Virus record (IMG/VR): IMGVR_UViG_3300023235_000015 | Coordinates: 38,343-102,342 of that record | Reading direction: 5' to 3' (one strand) | From: a virus | Length of the DNA stretch: 64,000 nt | Shown here: positions 48,178 to 56,704 of the stretch, in pieces | Layout: each line of letters opens with the position of its first letter | Position numbering within the stretch: the stretch's first letter is position 1 | Translations under genes and position numbers: made by a program | Notes under the pieces: generated by a model | Databases searched by the model: none | Told to the model about the DNA's origin: nothing | The model's input: the letters and a program-made list of their open reading frames with translations, nothing else

Positions 48178-48573
48178 TTAGGGCCAACTTCTGTGGCATT
48201 CATGAATTGACTCTAATCCGTCATATTCATGAATTTCATATTCAATTCCATCAGGAATTTCTAAAACTTCTAATTCAGCATATTCACCAGATGCTTTTTC
48301 TGTGCCTAGTTCTTCTACTACAGCGATTAGGTCAAGATCATCACGCTTAACATTTCTATCATTTATAAATACTTCATTAGTTAAAGTATAATCGCCATTT
48401 GCTTCATCTGCCGCGTGTATTTTCTTATATTCTTCATAAGGTACAGTTGTATAAGCATCTAAAATAGCATCGCGTATTTTGTAAATCTTAATGCCTCTTT
48501 TTTCATAAAGTTTATATAGAGCTTCTTCTGATAAAGAAAACCCTCCCCAAGATGCGTTAATTACTAGTTTCAT
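48178..48573 (-). CDS. Conserved phage hypothetical protein
   Basis: 131 aa. MKLVINASWGGFSLSEEALY is the N-terminal signature of a widespread hypothetical family in phages and plasmids (K.vINa.yGGF.LS). Function unknown. Confidence 0.72.
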   Translation of the reverse strand: MKLVINASWGGFSLSEEALYKLYEKRGIKIYKIRDAILDAYTTVPYEEYKKIHAADEANGDYTLTNEVFINDRNVKRDDLDLIAVVEELGTEKASGEYAELEVLEIPDGIEYEIHEYDGLESIHECHRSWP

Positions 48574-48769
48574 TATTCTCCTGTCTAATTAGGTCTTTAA
48601 TTACAGCTTCTACAATATCTAAGACGGCGCGAGGAATATTTTCACCATACTGGCCCAAATCAGTGTCTTTAAGCACATCAGCACCAGCAAAAACTGCATC
48701 GCCACGATTTTCTACTAGTTTGCCATCTAAAATTGATTGTAATGCTTCAATGTAATTTTTGTTAGTCAT
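48557..48769 (-). CDS. Small hypothetical protein
   Basis: 70 aa (MTNKNYIEALQSILDGKLVE...), helical. Overlaps the next gene. Confidence 0.6.
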   Translation of the reverse strand: MTNKNYIEALQSILDGKLVENRGDAVFAGADVLKDTDLGQYGENIPRAVLDIVEAVIKDLIRQENNETSN

Positions 48770-49035
48770 TATTTATTTAGTTCTTTCAATTTAGGTAGCC
48801 AATTCTTATAGGCCCAACCTTTACCATAAAATTCAATATCGGCGGCCAATTGATTTAGCTCTTTTTCTTTCAGAGGACTAGTATTAGGTGTGTGCTTTTT
48901 AGCTAAAGACTCGTTAGCAAGCTTCATAGCTCTGTTAGGAGTGTAAAGTTCATTGGTATTAGCGTCAATAGTTCCAAGATTACGTTTATACATCTTGTCT
49001 TTATATGCTAGTTGTTCTCTTATACTCATGTTCAT
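48769..49035 (-). CDS. Hypothetical protein
   Basis: 88 aa (MNMSIREQLAYKDKMYKRNL...), charged. Start at 49035 or 49029. Confidence 0.6.
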   Translation of the reverse strand: MNMSIREQLAYKDKMYKRNLGTIDANTNELYTPNRAMKLANESLAKKHTPNTSPLKEKELNQLAADIEFYGKGWAYKNWLPKLKELNK

Positions 49036-49211
49036 GTTATTTTTTTATTTTTATTGTATCTTTTTGCTAAACGCTTTGCTCCCCAACTTGTTCTACATAC
49101 TTTATGAACTTGTTGACCGTATATTAGAAATTGGCCGAAATTTCTCCATTTATATTCACCATTACTCCAACCTATACCTTCAAACTTTGGTCTGTCGTCA
49201 TATATTGTCAT
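49032..49211 (-). CDS. Small basic protein
   Basis: 59 aa, MTIYDDRPKFEGIGWSNGEY ... GAKRLAKRYNKNKKIT. Basic C-terminus suggests nucleic-acid contact. Overlaps the next gene start (ATGA region). Confidence 0.6.
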   Translation of the reverse strand: MTIYDDRPKFEGIGWSNGEYKWRNFGQFLIYGQQVHKVCRTSWGAKRLAKRYNKNKKIT

Positions 49212-49387
49212 ATAATAGAACCCATGTTATCACTCAGCTAGTTGCTTGTATTGTGCTTAAACACTAAAATATTTATTGGTTAGTGATCACTTACGAGCGA
49301 TATAGACAGCTTTAACAAGAGTTATGCTAATTTAGCTTCGTATTAGTATGACTTATGCGAATTAGCATCACTTTAGCGCCTCTTTCT
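49212..49387 (-). other. Noncoding gap
   Basis: Contains GCTAATT/AATTAGC inverted repeat near 49330-49370 and the palindrome GTGATCAC near 49281. No gene or clear terminator seen. Confidence 0.4.
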
Positions 49388-50080
49388 TTATAGTTGTATA
49401 TTTACTATGTCGTTTACTGGCTGATAATCGCAATCCATATGGGAAACATTATATAACTTACTTCCCCATTGTTCTGTATACCCATATCCTTCATGAATAT
49501 GACCGTGAATGTTAATTGGGATTGGATTGCCTATACGCTCTCTAGCTTGAAACTTTAAAGCTAGTTCTTCGCATCCAACATGTTCTCCATAAGTTTTTCC
49601 AGCTAGTGCGTCATTTACGCCCATAGGAGGTCCATGAGATACTAGGATATCTACATCATTTTTTATGAGGTTGAACTGATTAATTAGTTTTTCTTCATCC
49701 CCATAAAATGCCCAATTTCTTAGGCGCGGAACCCACGGAGTTCCGTGAATGTTTAGACCTTTGTAAGTCATACTCTCATCTTGAAGATAATCACAAAACA
49801 AGTTTTCATTGGCCCAAAATTTAAAATCTTTATGCTGCATTACAAAGTCGTGATTTCCAGCAATTAGAATAACTTTATGCGCTTTAGTCTTTACGCCGTT
49901 TATCCAAGGTACAAATACTTGCTTTAGCCAATTTGACTGAGTAATAATATCATGGCTAGTTTGCCAAGGACAACTATCGCCAGCGATAATAAATACATCG
50001 CATTCTGGAATACGATGATGTTCTGGCAAGTCACCATGTAAATCGCTTGTAGCATAAACTGTTAGATTTTTATTCATCAT
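49388..50080 (-). CDS. Calcineurin-like metallophosphoesterase
   Basis: 230 aa. All motifs are present: TSDLHGDLPE, FIIAGD, ILIAGNHDFVM, LVSHGPPMG and INIHGHIHEG. Two-metal phosphoesterase acting on nucleotides or nucleic-acid ends. The leader carries a 12-bp hairpin whose loop can pair with this gene's RBS. Confidence 0.88.
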   Translation of the reverse strand: MMNKNLTVYATSDLHGDLPEHHRIPECDVFIIAGDSCPWQTSHDIITQSNWLKQVFVPWINGVKTKAHKVILIAGNHDFVMQHKDFKFWANENLFCDYLQDESMTYKGLNIHGTPWVPRLRNWAFYGDEEKLINQFNLIKNDVDILVSHGPPMGVNDALAGKTYGEHVGCEELALKFQARERIGNPIPINIHGHIHEGYGYTEQWGSKLYNVSHMDCDYQPVNDIVNIQL

Positions 50081-50098
50081 TCCTTTCTATAAGATTGT

Positions 50099-50158
50099 GG
50101 TCACTAGAGGTTTTCAGGAGAGAGAGAAAGGAAAGTACCCTACTAGCCTCTAGTGACC
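50099..50158 (-). promoter_or_regulatory. Leader hairpin with anti-RBS loop
   Basis: Perfect 12-bp stem GGTCACTAGAGG/CCTCTAGTGACC; 36-nt loop with ACTTTCCTTTCTCTCTCTCC. TTCCTTTCT in the loop (50125-50133) is complementary to the RBS AGAAAGGAA (50080-50088) of the next gene. Confidence 0.7.
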
Positions 50159-50193
50159 GGAGTGGCTTACTCACACCCGCTAAGCGGAGTATA

Positions 50194-51618
50194 TCACAGA
50201 TGGGCCGGGGGCGCGTCGTGGGCCTGAGCTAGCTCTAGGAGGGTGTCCCGCTCGTTCAGGATCGGCTTGTCTAGTACGACCTCCACTAGCTCGTTTAGAA
50301 CCTCTCCTATTTTTGGACCTTTTTCAATACCAATCCCAATTAGGTCATTTCCATCAATAGCTAAATGACTAACACTAGTTGGTTGTTCGGCTTGCCTTAC
50401 ATGATCTATCAGAGAGATTTCGTTTTCAAGATCATATACTTTTTCCAACCTTGAAGGGTATTCAGTCTTACCACCCTGATCCGCCCATCTGATATTTATT
50501 AGATCATCAGCGTTGTCTCCTACTTTATGGATAAACTTACGAGCGCCTTTAGCAGTCGTAAATGGAGGATACATATGAAATTTAACTAGATCAGTAACGC
50601 GCTTAATTCTTTCATTTGAATAAGTTAGACGTTTCATTAAAGCTTTAGTCATTTCAGCACCTAATTCCTCATGTTGTTGTCCTACAAAAGAACCATCATC
50701 ATATACTTTCTTGTAAAAGTGACTTCCACCAGTTTCAGGGTCAGTCCATTGTGAACCCGGCTTACCTATATCATGTAGCAGAGCAGCTAGTCTAACATCA
50801 GGATCATCTGTCTTTACACTAACGTACTCTAGTACAGATACAAGATGCTGCCCTAGTTGCTGCTGGTGATGTTTATTATTTTGATTATATCCAACACAAT
50901 CATTAACTTCCGGCAGAATATATTTAAGTACGTCACATTCAATTGCTAGTCTAATACCAGCAGCGGGATTTTTAGATTCCATTAGCTTATCTAGCTCATA
51001 TCGAATTCTTTCTGCTGATTCTCCAACTATATTAGCGCCATTGTTTTTCATAATTTCCTTAGTCTGAACAGTTGGGATAAGTCCAAACCTAGCGTAAGCT
51101 ACAAGCGCCCTTAGAATACGAATTGGATCTTCATTCAGAGAGTCAGGATTAACTTGCACTAGCGTACTAGTATTTATATCGTTTAGTCCACCATGTGGAT
51201 CAATTAGCTCATCTGTATCTAAATCAATAGCCATAGCGTTTACAGTAAAGTCTCTTCTAAATAAATCATCCTCTACAGTAGTACCAACGCTAAGTTCTAC
51301 ATCAAACTGTTTATGACCTACACCAGTAGATATTTCTATGCGAGGCATAGAAATCTCCACTTCACTTCCGTCTTTACTAGTGTAGCGGAATACGCCAAAA
51401 CTAATTCCCGTATAATTTACATAACCGTCTAAAACTAAAAGTGTCTTATCTATTTCTTTATCTGTTAGGTCTGTAACCATGAGGTCTACATCATTAGGCT
51501 CTACGCCCATGTATGCGTCACGGACATAGCCACCAACTACATAAACTTTGCCGCCAGCTTTCTGTAGTGCCTCTGTAGCCTCACAAGATGCCTTATCAAA
51601 TCTATCTTGTGTTTTCAT
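50194..51618 (-). CDS. CCA-adding enzyme / poly(A) polymerase family with HD domain
   Basis: 474 aa. Nucleotidyltransferase motif VYVVGGYVRDAYMGVEPNDV DLMV (GG...DxD, two parts, residues 26-46), RRDFTVNAMAIDL, and an HD domain LAALLHDIGKPGSQW near 277. Class II tRNA nucleotidyltransferases add CCA to tRNA 3' ends. None of the tRNA-like elements here encodes CCA. The last 25 codons are GC-rich. Confidence 0.88.
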   Translation of the reverse strand: MKTQDRFDKASCEATEALQKAGGKVYVVGGYVRDAYMGVEPNDVDLMVTDLTDKEIDKTLLVLDGYVNYTGISFGVFRYTSKDGSEVEISMPRIEISTGVGHKQFDVELSVGTTVEDDLFRRDFTVNAMAIDLDTDELIDPHGGLNDINTSTLVQVNPDSLNEDPIRILRALVAYARFGLIPTVQTKEIMKNNGANIVGESAERIRYELDKLMESKNPAAGIRLAIECDVLKYILPEVNDCVGYNQNNKHHQQQLGQHLVSVLEYVSVKTDDPDVRLAALLHDIGKPGSQWTDPETGGSHFYKKVYDDGSFVGQQHEELGAEMTKALMKRLTYSNERIKRVTDLVKFHMYPPFTTAKGARKFIHKVGDNADDLINIRWADQGGKTEYPSRLEKVYDLENEISLIDHVRQAEQPTSVSHLAIDGNDLIGIGIEKGPKIGEVLNELVEVVLDKPILNERDTLLELAQAHDAPPAHL

Positions 51619-51631
51619 ATTATCTTTCTTG

Positions 51632-51868
51632 TTAGAACTTATGAGTGTAAGTCTTAGTTGTAGTTGAAATTACTCTGTAAAAAAACAAATCGTCATTATT
51701 TACCCAAATTCTGACACCATCTAAGTTAAATGAAAACAAATCACTAAGATGTTCAATTGCATCTTCTATATATATATATCTAGTTAATTCAGCCCAACTA
51801 GAGTCTTTAGAAATATTTTGATTATAATTACATCTTTGAACTTTGTGTATACCCTTAAAATCATCCAT
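51632..51868 (-). CDS. Hypothetical protein
   Basis: 78 aa from ATG 51868 (MDDFKGIHKVQRCNYNQNIS), overlapping the upstream stop by one base. Not recognised. Confidence 0.6.
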   Translation of the reverse strand: MDDFKGIHKVQRCNYNQNISKDSSWAELTRYIYIEDAIEHLSDLFSFNLDGVRIWVNNDDLFFYRVISTTTKTYTHKF

Positions 51869-52092
51869 TATCTTGCCAATCTTCTTGTACGGTTGCCAAC
51901 CTTTTTTACGGCACGACGCTTGCGTGTACGAGCGCCCAACGAGGGCTTTGTAAAGCACCCTACGGCACGTTTCATCATTCTACCATATCTGCGTATCTCT
52001 TGCCTATTCATGTTCGTAGTCGGGTCTAGGCGCTTTAGATCAATCTTATTTGGTTGTGTGTGTTCTGATGTATCTGTTTCTTTTGGATTCAT
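51868..52092 (-). CDS. Small basic protein
   Basis: 74 aa, MNPKETDTSEHTQPNKIDLK ... RTRKRRAVKKVGNRTRRLAR. Strongly basic C-terminus; possibly DNA or RNA binding. Confidence 0.62.
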   Translation of the reverse strand: MNPKETDTSEHTQPNKIDLKRLDPTTNMNRQEIRRYGRMMKRAVGCFTKPSLGARTRKRRAVKKVGNRTRRLAR

Positions 52093-52102
52093 AATTCTTT
52101 CC

Positions 52103-52651
52103 TTATAGGTTTTTTGCGCGTCTTATAGAATAGCCTGATCTTGTTGAGCCTTTAGCACTTTGCCATCTAGAGGGATTCGCTCCGCTAGTATCAAACTTTA
52201 CTCCACCTTTGAAAATCATAAACGTGTGGCCGGAATTAGCATAAACAGTTAGCCAGTTGCCTTTACCTGCTTTTCCCCATCCTGCAAGACCACCGCTTGT
52301 AAGAGGGCTAGACAATAGATTACCACCCCTAAGAGCATAAGATAACGAACCTGAACAATCATAGCCTGAATCTTTCCAAGCTCCGTGACCGCCTCCCCAT
52401 TTGTAAGGGGTGTGGCTGATTCTATTAGCTGCGCGGATAATTCTTTTAATTCGTACAGGTGCATTAGTTGGAGCGATTGCTTTTCCATTTTTTAGTTTTA
52501 CTTTCTTTGAAAGATTTTTTTCTACAACAGTAATGCCGCCGCTAAATCTTTTTGCGTTAGCTGTATCTGAAAACCAAAATCCAAAAACTAAACATAAAGA
52601 TAAAAATAACCAGACATAAAAAGCTGTTAACTTAGTTCTTTCGTGTCTCAT
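52103..52651 (-). CDS. NlpC/P60-type peptidoglycan hydrolase
   Basis: 182 aa from ATG 52651. N-terminal membrane or signal segment (AFYVWLFLSLCLVFGFWF, then SDTANA). Catalytic Cys in PYKWGGGHG/SGYDCSGSLSY and His in NSGHTFMIF are spaced as in NlpC/P60 endopeptidases that cut stem peptides. Paired with the transglycosylase gene upstream (overlap TAATG). Confidence 0.82.
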   Translation of the reverse strand: MRHERTKLTAFYVWLFLSLCLVFGFWFSDTANAKRFSGGITVVEKNLSKKVKLKNGKAIAPTNAPVRIKRIIRAANRISHTPYKWGGGHGAWKDSGYDCSGSLSYALRGGNLLSSPLTSGGLAGWGKAGKGNWLTVYANSGHTFMIFKGGVKFDTSGANPSRWQSAKGSTRSGYSIRRAKNL

Positions 52652-53259
52652 TATAGTCCACACTCCCAACCAGTAGTAGGGCCGTGACCTGATACTGCTC
52701 TTTGTCCTACTCGTATGGCTGCGTATCCATGATACGGACTAGGATAACTAGGTAGCTTTCCAGCCTTAGTAATATGAACTTTTTGTTTTACCGTCTTTCT
52801 AGGTTTTTTAATCCAGCCTCTAAGATGGCTCCATTTACGGTAGCGTACAATCTTTTTATTGACAGTCTTAGTATTTTTCAGTACAACTTTTCTAGGAGTA
52901 CCCGGCCACATTGAATCCCAAATAGGGCCGAACTGTAATAGTCCTTGATACTGTCCATTACCTGCTGACCAATTGAATGTTGATTCGCAACGAATTCTAT
53001 TGATTAGAGTAGGACCGCCCCACTTAGCTTGTTCAGAAGCAGCAATTTCATATACTTCACTTACTGATGGAGTACCAGTAGGTACAAACTTTACATTTTT
53101 CTTTACATTCTTAGGCGGCTTGTGCCATTTTTCTTTTACTACGTATGCTTTTTTACTTTTGGCTTCACTTTCTGATGTACTTGATAAATAAATTCCTAAT
53201 GACGCTGCGATTATAATTAATAGTGCAACAGCAAATTTGTGTGTTTTTGTAAAACTCAT
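52651..53259 (-). CDS. Membrane-anchored transglycosylase-like protein
   Basis: 202 aa. N-terminal helix FAVALLIIIAASLGIYLSS, a basic linker, then INRIRCESTFNWSAGNGQYQ followed by GLLQFGPIWDSMWPG, the catalytic Glu region of lysozyme-like/Rpf-type transglycosylases. Probably cuts glycan strands together with the NlpC/P60 partner. Its RBS lies partly inside a long leader hairpin. Confidence 0.78.
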   Translation of the reverse strand: MSFTKTHKFAVALLIIIAASLGIYLSSTSESEAKSKKAYVVKEKWHKPPKNVKKNVKFVPTGTPSVSEVYEIAASEQAKWGGPTLINRIRCESTFNWSAGNGQYQGLLQFGPIWDSMWPGTPRKVVLKNTKTVNKKIVRYRKWSHLRGWIKKPRKTVKQKVHITKAGKLPSYPSPYHGYAAIRVGQRAVSGHGPTTGWECGL

Positions 53260-53265
53260 AATTTT

Positions 53266-53345
53266 CCTTGTCTAGCAAACCCGCTTGATACATTGACTTC
53301 TCTATTCTGTTATAAGACACAGAAAGGGCTAGTTGTTAGACAGGG
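53266..53345 (-). promoter_or_regulatory. Leader hairpin covering the RBS
   Basis: Minus strand CCTGTCTAACAA (53333-53344) pairs with TTGCTAGACAAGG (53266-53278), 12-13 bp with two G-T, around a 54-nt loop. The 3' arm contains AAGG of the RBS (AAGGAAAATTATG) of the transglycosylase gene. Confidence 0.55.
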
Positions 53346-53380
53346 GAACCTCCTTATTAGTGTTTGTTAATAGTCTTTAT

Positions 53381-53421
53381 ACAGTCTATCAGACTGTCAG
53401 TGGAATTTGTATGGTACAAAT
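53381..53421. repeat. Two adjacent inverted repeats
   Basis: ACAGTCT-ATC-AGACTGT (53381-53397) and ATTTGTA-TGG-TACAAAT (53405-53421), both 7-bp arms with 3-nt spacers, 7 bp apart. Possible operator pair upstream of the lysis genes. Confidence 0.6.
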
Positions 53422-53428
53422 ATTACGG

Positions 53429-53752
53429 TCAAACAGGCATTAAAACTTTATCGCCTGTCTCTACTTGCGTACCAATTGCCTCAGTAATTTCCTCTGAGTT
53501 GGCATTGTCAATCTCGTTGGCGCAGACGATCCTAAAGCGCCCGGTGCTTATTGTATCAGATGGCTCGACGGGAAGCCCCTTGATGGTATCCCAATCCAGC
53601 CGCTCAACCTCAAATGGGTTCATGAGTACCTTTACAGCCGGAAACTCACAGTTGTTGTTATGAGCATCTATACCCTCTGAAATAACTTTTAGATTTTTAG
53701 CTTCAGACTTTGAACTCAATTGTCTCACTCCATCCTGTTTTTTTATGTTCAT
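53429..53752 (-). CDS. Hypothetical protein
   Basis: 107 aa if started at ATG 53752; a GTG or TTG nearer 53730 is equally possible because the first part overlaps the upstream gene. Contains FPAVKVLMNPFEVERLDWDT. The middle is GC-rich. Not recognised. Confidence 0.6.
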   Translation of the reverse strand: MNIKKQDGVRQLSSKSEAKNLKVISEGIDAHNNNCEFPAVKVLMNPFEVERLDWDTIKGLPVEPSDTISTGRFRIVCANEIDNANSEEITEAIGTQVETGDKVLMPV

Positions 53753-53984
53753 TCCAATCTTTAAGTTCAATTTTTAAAAGTTCTTTAATTTTTTTCACTT
53801 TTTTCCTTGCAGCATCTATATTTTTTACTCTATACATTTGTTCGCTTGTGTGTCTTGTATAATCAAGTGCTGAATCTACAGCCCAAAAATTTGTATCTGG
53901 AATATCTCTGCCTCTCATAATAAATATTTTATATTTACCGTCAGGACTAGCGATAACTTTAATTGTTACTGTATTAGCTTTCAT
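53703..53984 (-). CDS. Hypothetical protein
   Basis: 93 aa (MKANTVTIKVIASPDGKYKI...), beta-rich start, Lys-rich helix ARKKVKKIKELLKIELKDW. Not recognised. Confidence 0.6.
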   Translation of the reverse strand: MKANTVTIKVIASPDGKYKIFIMRGRDIPDTNFWAVDSALDYTRHTSEQMYRVKNIDAARKKVKKIKELLKIELKDWNEHKKTGWSETIEFKV

Positions 53985-54441
53985 TTATATCCTCAGTGTA
54001 AATTTTATAACCTTTTGCCTTTCCATCTTTCCAAATCCAAGCGTAGAAAACATCCCAATAGCGTAAGTCCATCCACGCTATCTCAATTTCGTCAGCTTCG
54101 TGTGCTTCTGGCAGAGATTTTACGTGTTCTAAAATCTTTTCTTCTACCTCTCTGCGTTCAGCTTGTTCTTTTTCTTTAGCCTTTGAAGCTGCTCTACTAG
54201 CAGAACGTTTCTCGCCAGCACTCATTGTATTTTCTTCTTGCGGGAATTCAGCATCTTCTAGCCTAGAGATATATCCGCCGCGACCTCTATAGCTCTGGAT
54301 AAGCTCATTATCTTTCATCCATTTTTTAGCTTCTTTAATTTTGCCAATATTTAAGTCAGTAAGTTTTTTTAAGTCTTTTTCAGACCACTTACTGCCATCT
54401 TCAGGCAGAACATCCCAAATTTCTTTAGCCTCTTTGCGCAT
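53974..54441 (-). CDS. Hypothetical protein, possible winged helix
   Basis: 155 aa. KWSEKDLKKLTDLNIGKIKE then AKKWMKDNELIQSYRGRGGY resembles a winged-helix domain; a charged coiled coil follows. Possible DNA-binding regulator; tentative. Confidence 0.62.
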   Translation of the reverse strand: MRKEAKEIWDVLPEDGSKWSEKDLKKLTDLNIGKIKEAKKWMKDNELIQSYRGRGGYISRLEDAEFPQEENTMSAGEKRSASRAASKAKEKEQAERREVEEKILEHVKSLPEAHEADEIEIAWMDLRYWDVFYAWIWKDGKAKGYKIYTEDINES

Positions 54442-54664
54442 TAAACACCTTTCTTACAACATCTTGCGCCTCTTTAAATGATCTTGCCGCTCCATCAGCA
54501 AACGCTTGATCTTCATGTGTTTCGGCAGAAGCAAATCCACCTTCAATAGCGCCTTGCTCTTTCCTAAATAATTCTTCTATAATAGCAAGTTTTATTTCAT
54601 AAAGAACATTAGCTGTGCGTCGTTCTTCTTCTGTTGGTGTATAAAAATTTACTTCCATACTCAT
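54425..54664 (-). CDS. Hypothetical protein
   Basis: 79 aa (MSMEVNFYTPTEEERRTANV...), helical. Overlaps neighbours on both sides. Not recognised. Confidence 0.6.
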   Translation of the reverse strand: MSMEVNFYTPTEEERRTANVLYEIKLAIIEELFRKEQGAIEGGFASAETHEDQAFADGAARSFKEAQDVVRKVFNAQRG

Positions 54665-54819
54665 AATAACCCTTCTATAACGTATTCTTTCTCTAAGTCA
54701 TTTATAAGCCATCTTAGATCGCGCACTAGCCGCCATGTATCTTCGGGCGCATGTTCCACACACTGATCACCATACTCAGCTAGTTCATTTAGTCTCTGTA
54801 GTAATTCTTCTTTATCCAT
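54661..54819 (-). CDS. Small hypothetical protein
   Basis: 52 aa, MDKEELLQRLNELAEYGDQC then VEHAPEDTWRLVRDLRWLIN. RBS AAAGGCTATA; ATGA overlap with the next gene. Confidence 0.6.
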   Translation of the reverse strand: MDKEELLQRLNELAEYGDQCVEHAPEDTWRLVRDLRWLINDLEKEYVIEGLL

Positions 54820-54842
54820 TATAGCCTTTCATAATGTTATAT

Positions 54843-55475
54843 TTACTCATTAATTATAAGTCCTTTTCTTTTAAGGTAGTAATCAATGCCAAACCAATTT
54901 GGCGCTAAATATACATTTTTAATATCTGTTAGTGCCTGATTATACGGAAACCAAAGACCAAACGCTTTGCGCTGTCTATCAGGGTCAGTAATCCCACTCC
55001 AACGCTTCCAAGTAGAATCTGTCACAAAGTCTACCACAGTTTCGGGACGATCATCAATCAGGTATTTACAGTCTCTAACATGAGGAATCTTTGACCCCTG
55101 TACGCACAATAAATTATTACTTTGAGGAAATCCCCAAAAATAAAGCCATTTACTAGTAGCTTCATAATACTTTTCTAGTCTGCTAGTAATGTATAAAATT
55201 TCATGGCCTGATTTATGTAGCTCTGTAATTGTGTTGGCCGAACCCTTAAAAGGAGTTTGTTCATCAGCTTTATCATGCACCCTAAGAATAGCTTCGTAAA
55301 TAATATCTCCTTCTAGAGCGTCCGTAAGTGACCGCCATTCTGTAAAAGGAGCATACGCGGCTTTTAGAATACTTTTATCATTTTTCTCAACAGACATACG
55401 AAAAAATTCTTCTCTTACAGCGTCACCAAATGCGTATAAGGTGTCATCCAAATCTACTCCAAATTTTGCACACAT
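54843..55475 (-). CDS. HAD-family 5'(3')-deoxyribonucleotidase-like protein
   Basis: 210 aa. FGVDLDDTLYAFGDA (nucleophile DxDDT), ILYITSRLEKYYEAT and DCKYLIDDRPETV match HAD phosphatases of the deoxyribonucleotidase type. May balance nucleotide pools with ThyX, deaminase and the kinase at 56123. Confidence 0.78.
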   Translation of the reverse strand: MCAKFGVDLDDTLYAFGDAVREEFFRMSVEKNDKSILKAAYAPFTEWRSLTDALEGDIIYEAILRVHDKADEQTPFKGSANTITELHKSGHEILYITSRLEKYYEATSKWLYFWGFPQSNNLLCVQGSKIPHVRDCKYLIDDRPETVVDFVTDSTWKRWSGITDPDRQRKAFGLWFPYNQALTDIKNVYLAPNWFGIDYYLKRKGLIINE

Positions 55476-55476
55476 A

Positions 55477-56100
55477 TTAGCCTTTCAAATAGTTTAGTAT
55501 TTTTGTAAAAGATTCTTCATTGTCACCTAAACAACCTATAAGGTGATTACACCTATAACATAACAAGCCTCTTACTCTGCCAGTATCGTGACAATGATCT
55601 ACAGATAGAACTTTGATTCTTTTAGTTTTAGAATCAATTACTTTTTCTGGCTTATCACAAATTGCACACACATCATTTTGGTCAGACAGCAATTTGTAAT
55701 AATTGTCTAAAGATATTCCATATGTTCTTAAAAGATATCCGTTTCTAGCTTTTATAGCTTTATCGTCAGTATAGTGTTTTCTTCTTTTAGCATTTATTGT
55801 GATTTTATTTTTATCATACCATTGATTAACTCTGTCGTTATCACAACTATTACATATAGAAGCTAATCCGTCTGATCTAGCTGAATTGCCAGCGAATCTT
55901 TCTCTTAGTAATTCTCTGGAACAATCTGGACAATACTTGTAATTTTTTTTAGATTTATCATAGATGTGGCGCTTTTTTATAGGAACATTCTCTTGCGGAT
56001 CGCCATATTTGCTCTCCCTAATGTAATGAGGTCGGCATAAGCCTTTGCAATATTTAGGTTCGTCGCAGGATTCTAAATAACATTTTTCTTTCATAGACAT
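55477..56100 (-). CDS. Endonuclease VII-like HNH protein
   Basis: 207 aa. Zinc-binding Cys motifs near the N-terminus (CYLESCDEPKYCKGLC, CPDCSRELL), then YGISLDNYYKLLSDQNDVCA ICDKP and LSVDHCHDTGRVRGLLCYRC, the recombination endonuclease VII signature. Similar proteins act as junction resolvases or homing endonucleases. Confidence 0.82.
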   Translation of the reverse strand: MSMKEKCYLESCDEPKYCKGLCRPHYIRESKYGDPQENVPIKKRHIYDKSKKNYKYCPDCSRELLRERFAGNSARSDGLASICNSCDNDRVNQWYDKNKITINAKRRKHYTDDKAIKARNGYLLRTYGISLDNYYKLLSDQNDVCAICDKPEKVIDSKTKRIKVLSVDHCHDTGRVRGLLCYRCNHLIGCLGDNEESFTKILNYLKG

Positions 56101-56122
56101 AAAGTATGCTGATACGTGTCAT

Positions 56123-56704
56123 TTATGTCAATAGTGACGTTACGAACACTTCTGCTTGTTCTTGAAGATTTTCTATAGTTGAGTGATTCATAATAACTAC
56201 ATCTACATTTTCCATTTCAATACCTTGTTCAGAAGCATGTTCGTCATTGTTATCAATGCGATCATTTTCTATCTTAACAAGAATACCTCCATGTTCTTTT
56301 ACAGAACGAACCTCATTTGAGAATCTACAATCCGTAATAAATACAATGTCACTTGACTGAAATGTATTAGAGTCCCAAAAAGCATTTACCCAAAAATCAT
56401 CATCAAAAATATCTCTGTGTGCTTCAGTTCCATAATTCTGTAGAAATTCACGGCCAGAAATACTATGAACAGTTTTTCCATTGTCAGTTAGTAAAACATC
56501 ATAGTTATTTTTAAAGCTATCAGCCCACTCGCTAGCTTTATTTGTATGAACTCCTAGAGTAGCTGCCGCACTTTCCTTTAGCAAGCTAGCCCAACTCATT
56601 TCATATCCCACGCGCCCGTATTCAGAACTCAAAAACTCGATACATTTTGTAGCAAACGTGTTCTTGCCACTTCCTTTGTTTCCAGCTACACCTACTAAGA
56701 TCAT
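56123..56704 (-). CDS. Deoxynucleoside monophosphate kinase-like protein
   Basis: 193 aa. P-loop GVAGNKGSGKNTFATKCIEF at residues 5-24, SGREFLQNYGTEAHR and VFITDCRFSNEVRSVKEHGG match the dNMP kinase family typified by T4 gene 1. Supplies dNDPs. First gene of the minus block at the divergent intergenic region. Confidence 0.82.
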   Translation of the reverse strand: MILVGVAGNKGSGKNTFATKCIEFLSSEYGRVGYEMSWASLLKESAAATLGVHTNKASEWADSFKNNYDVLLTDNGKTVHSISGREFLQNYGTEAHRDIFDDDFWVNAFWDSNTFQSSDIVFITDCRFSNEVRSVKEHGGILVKIENDRIDNNDEHASEQGIEMENVDVVIMNHSTIENLQEQAEVFVTSLLT

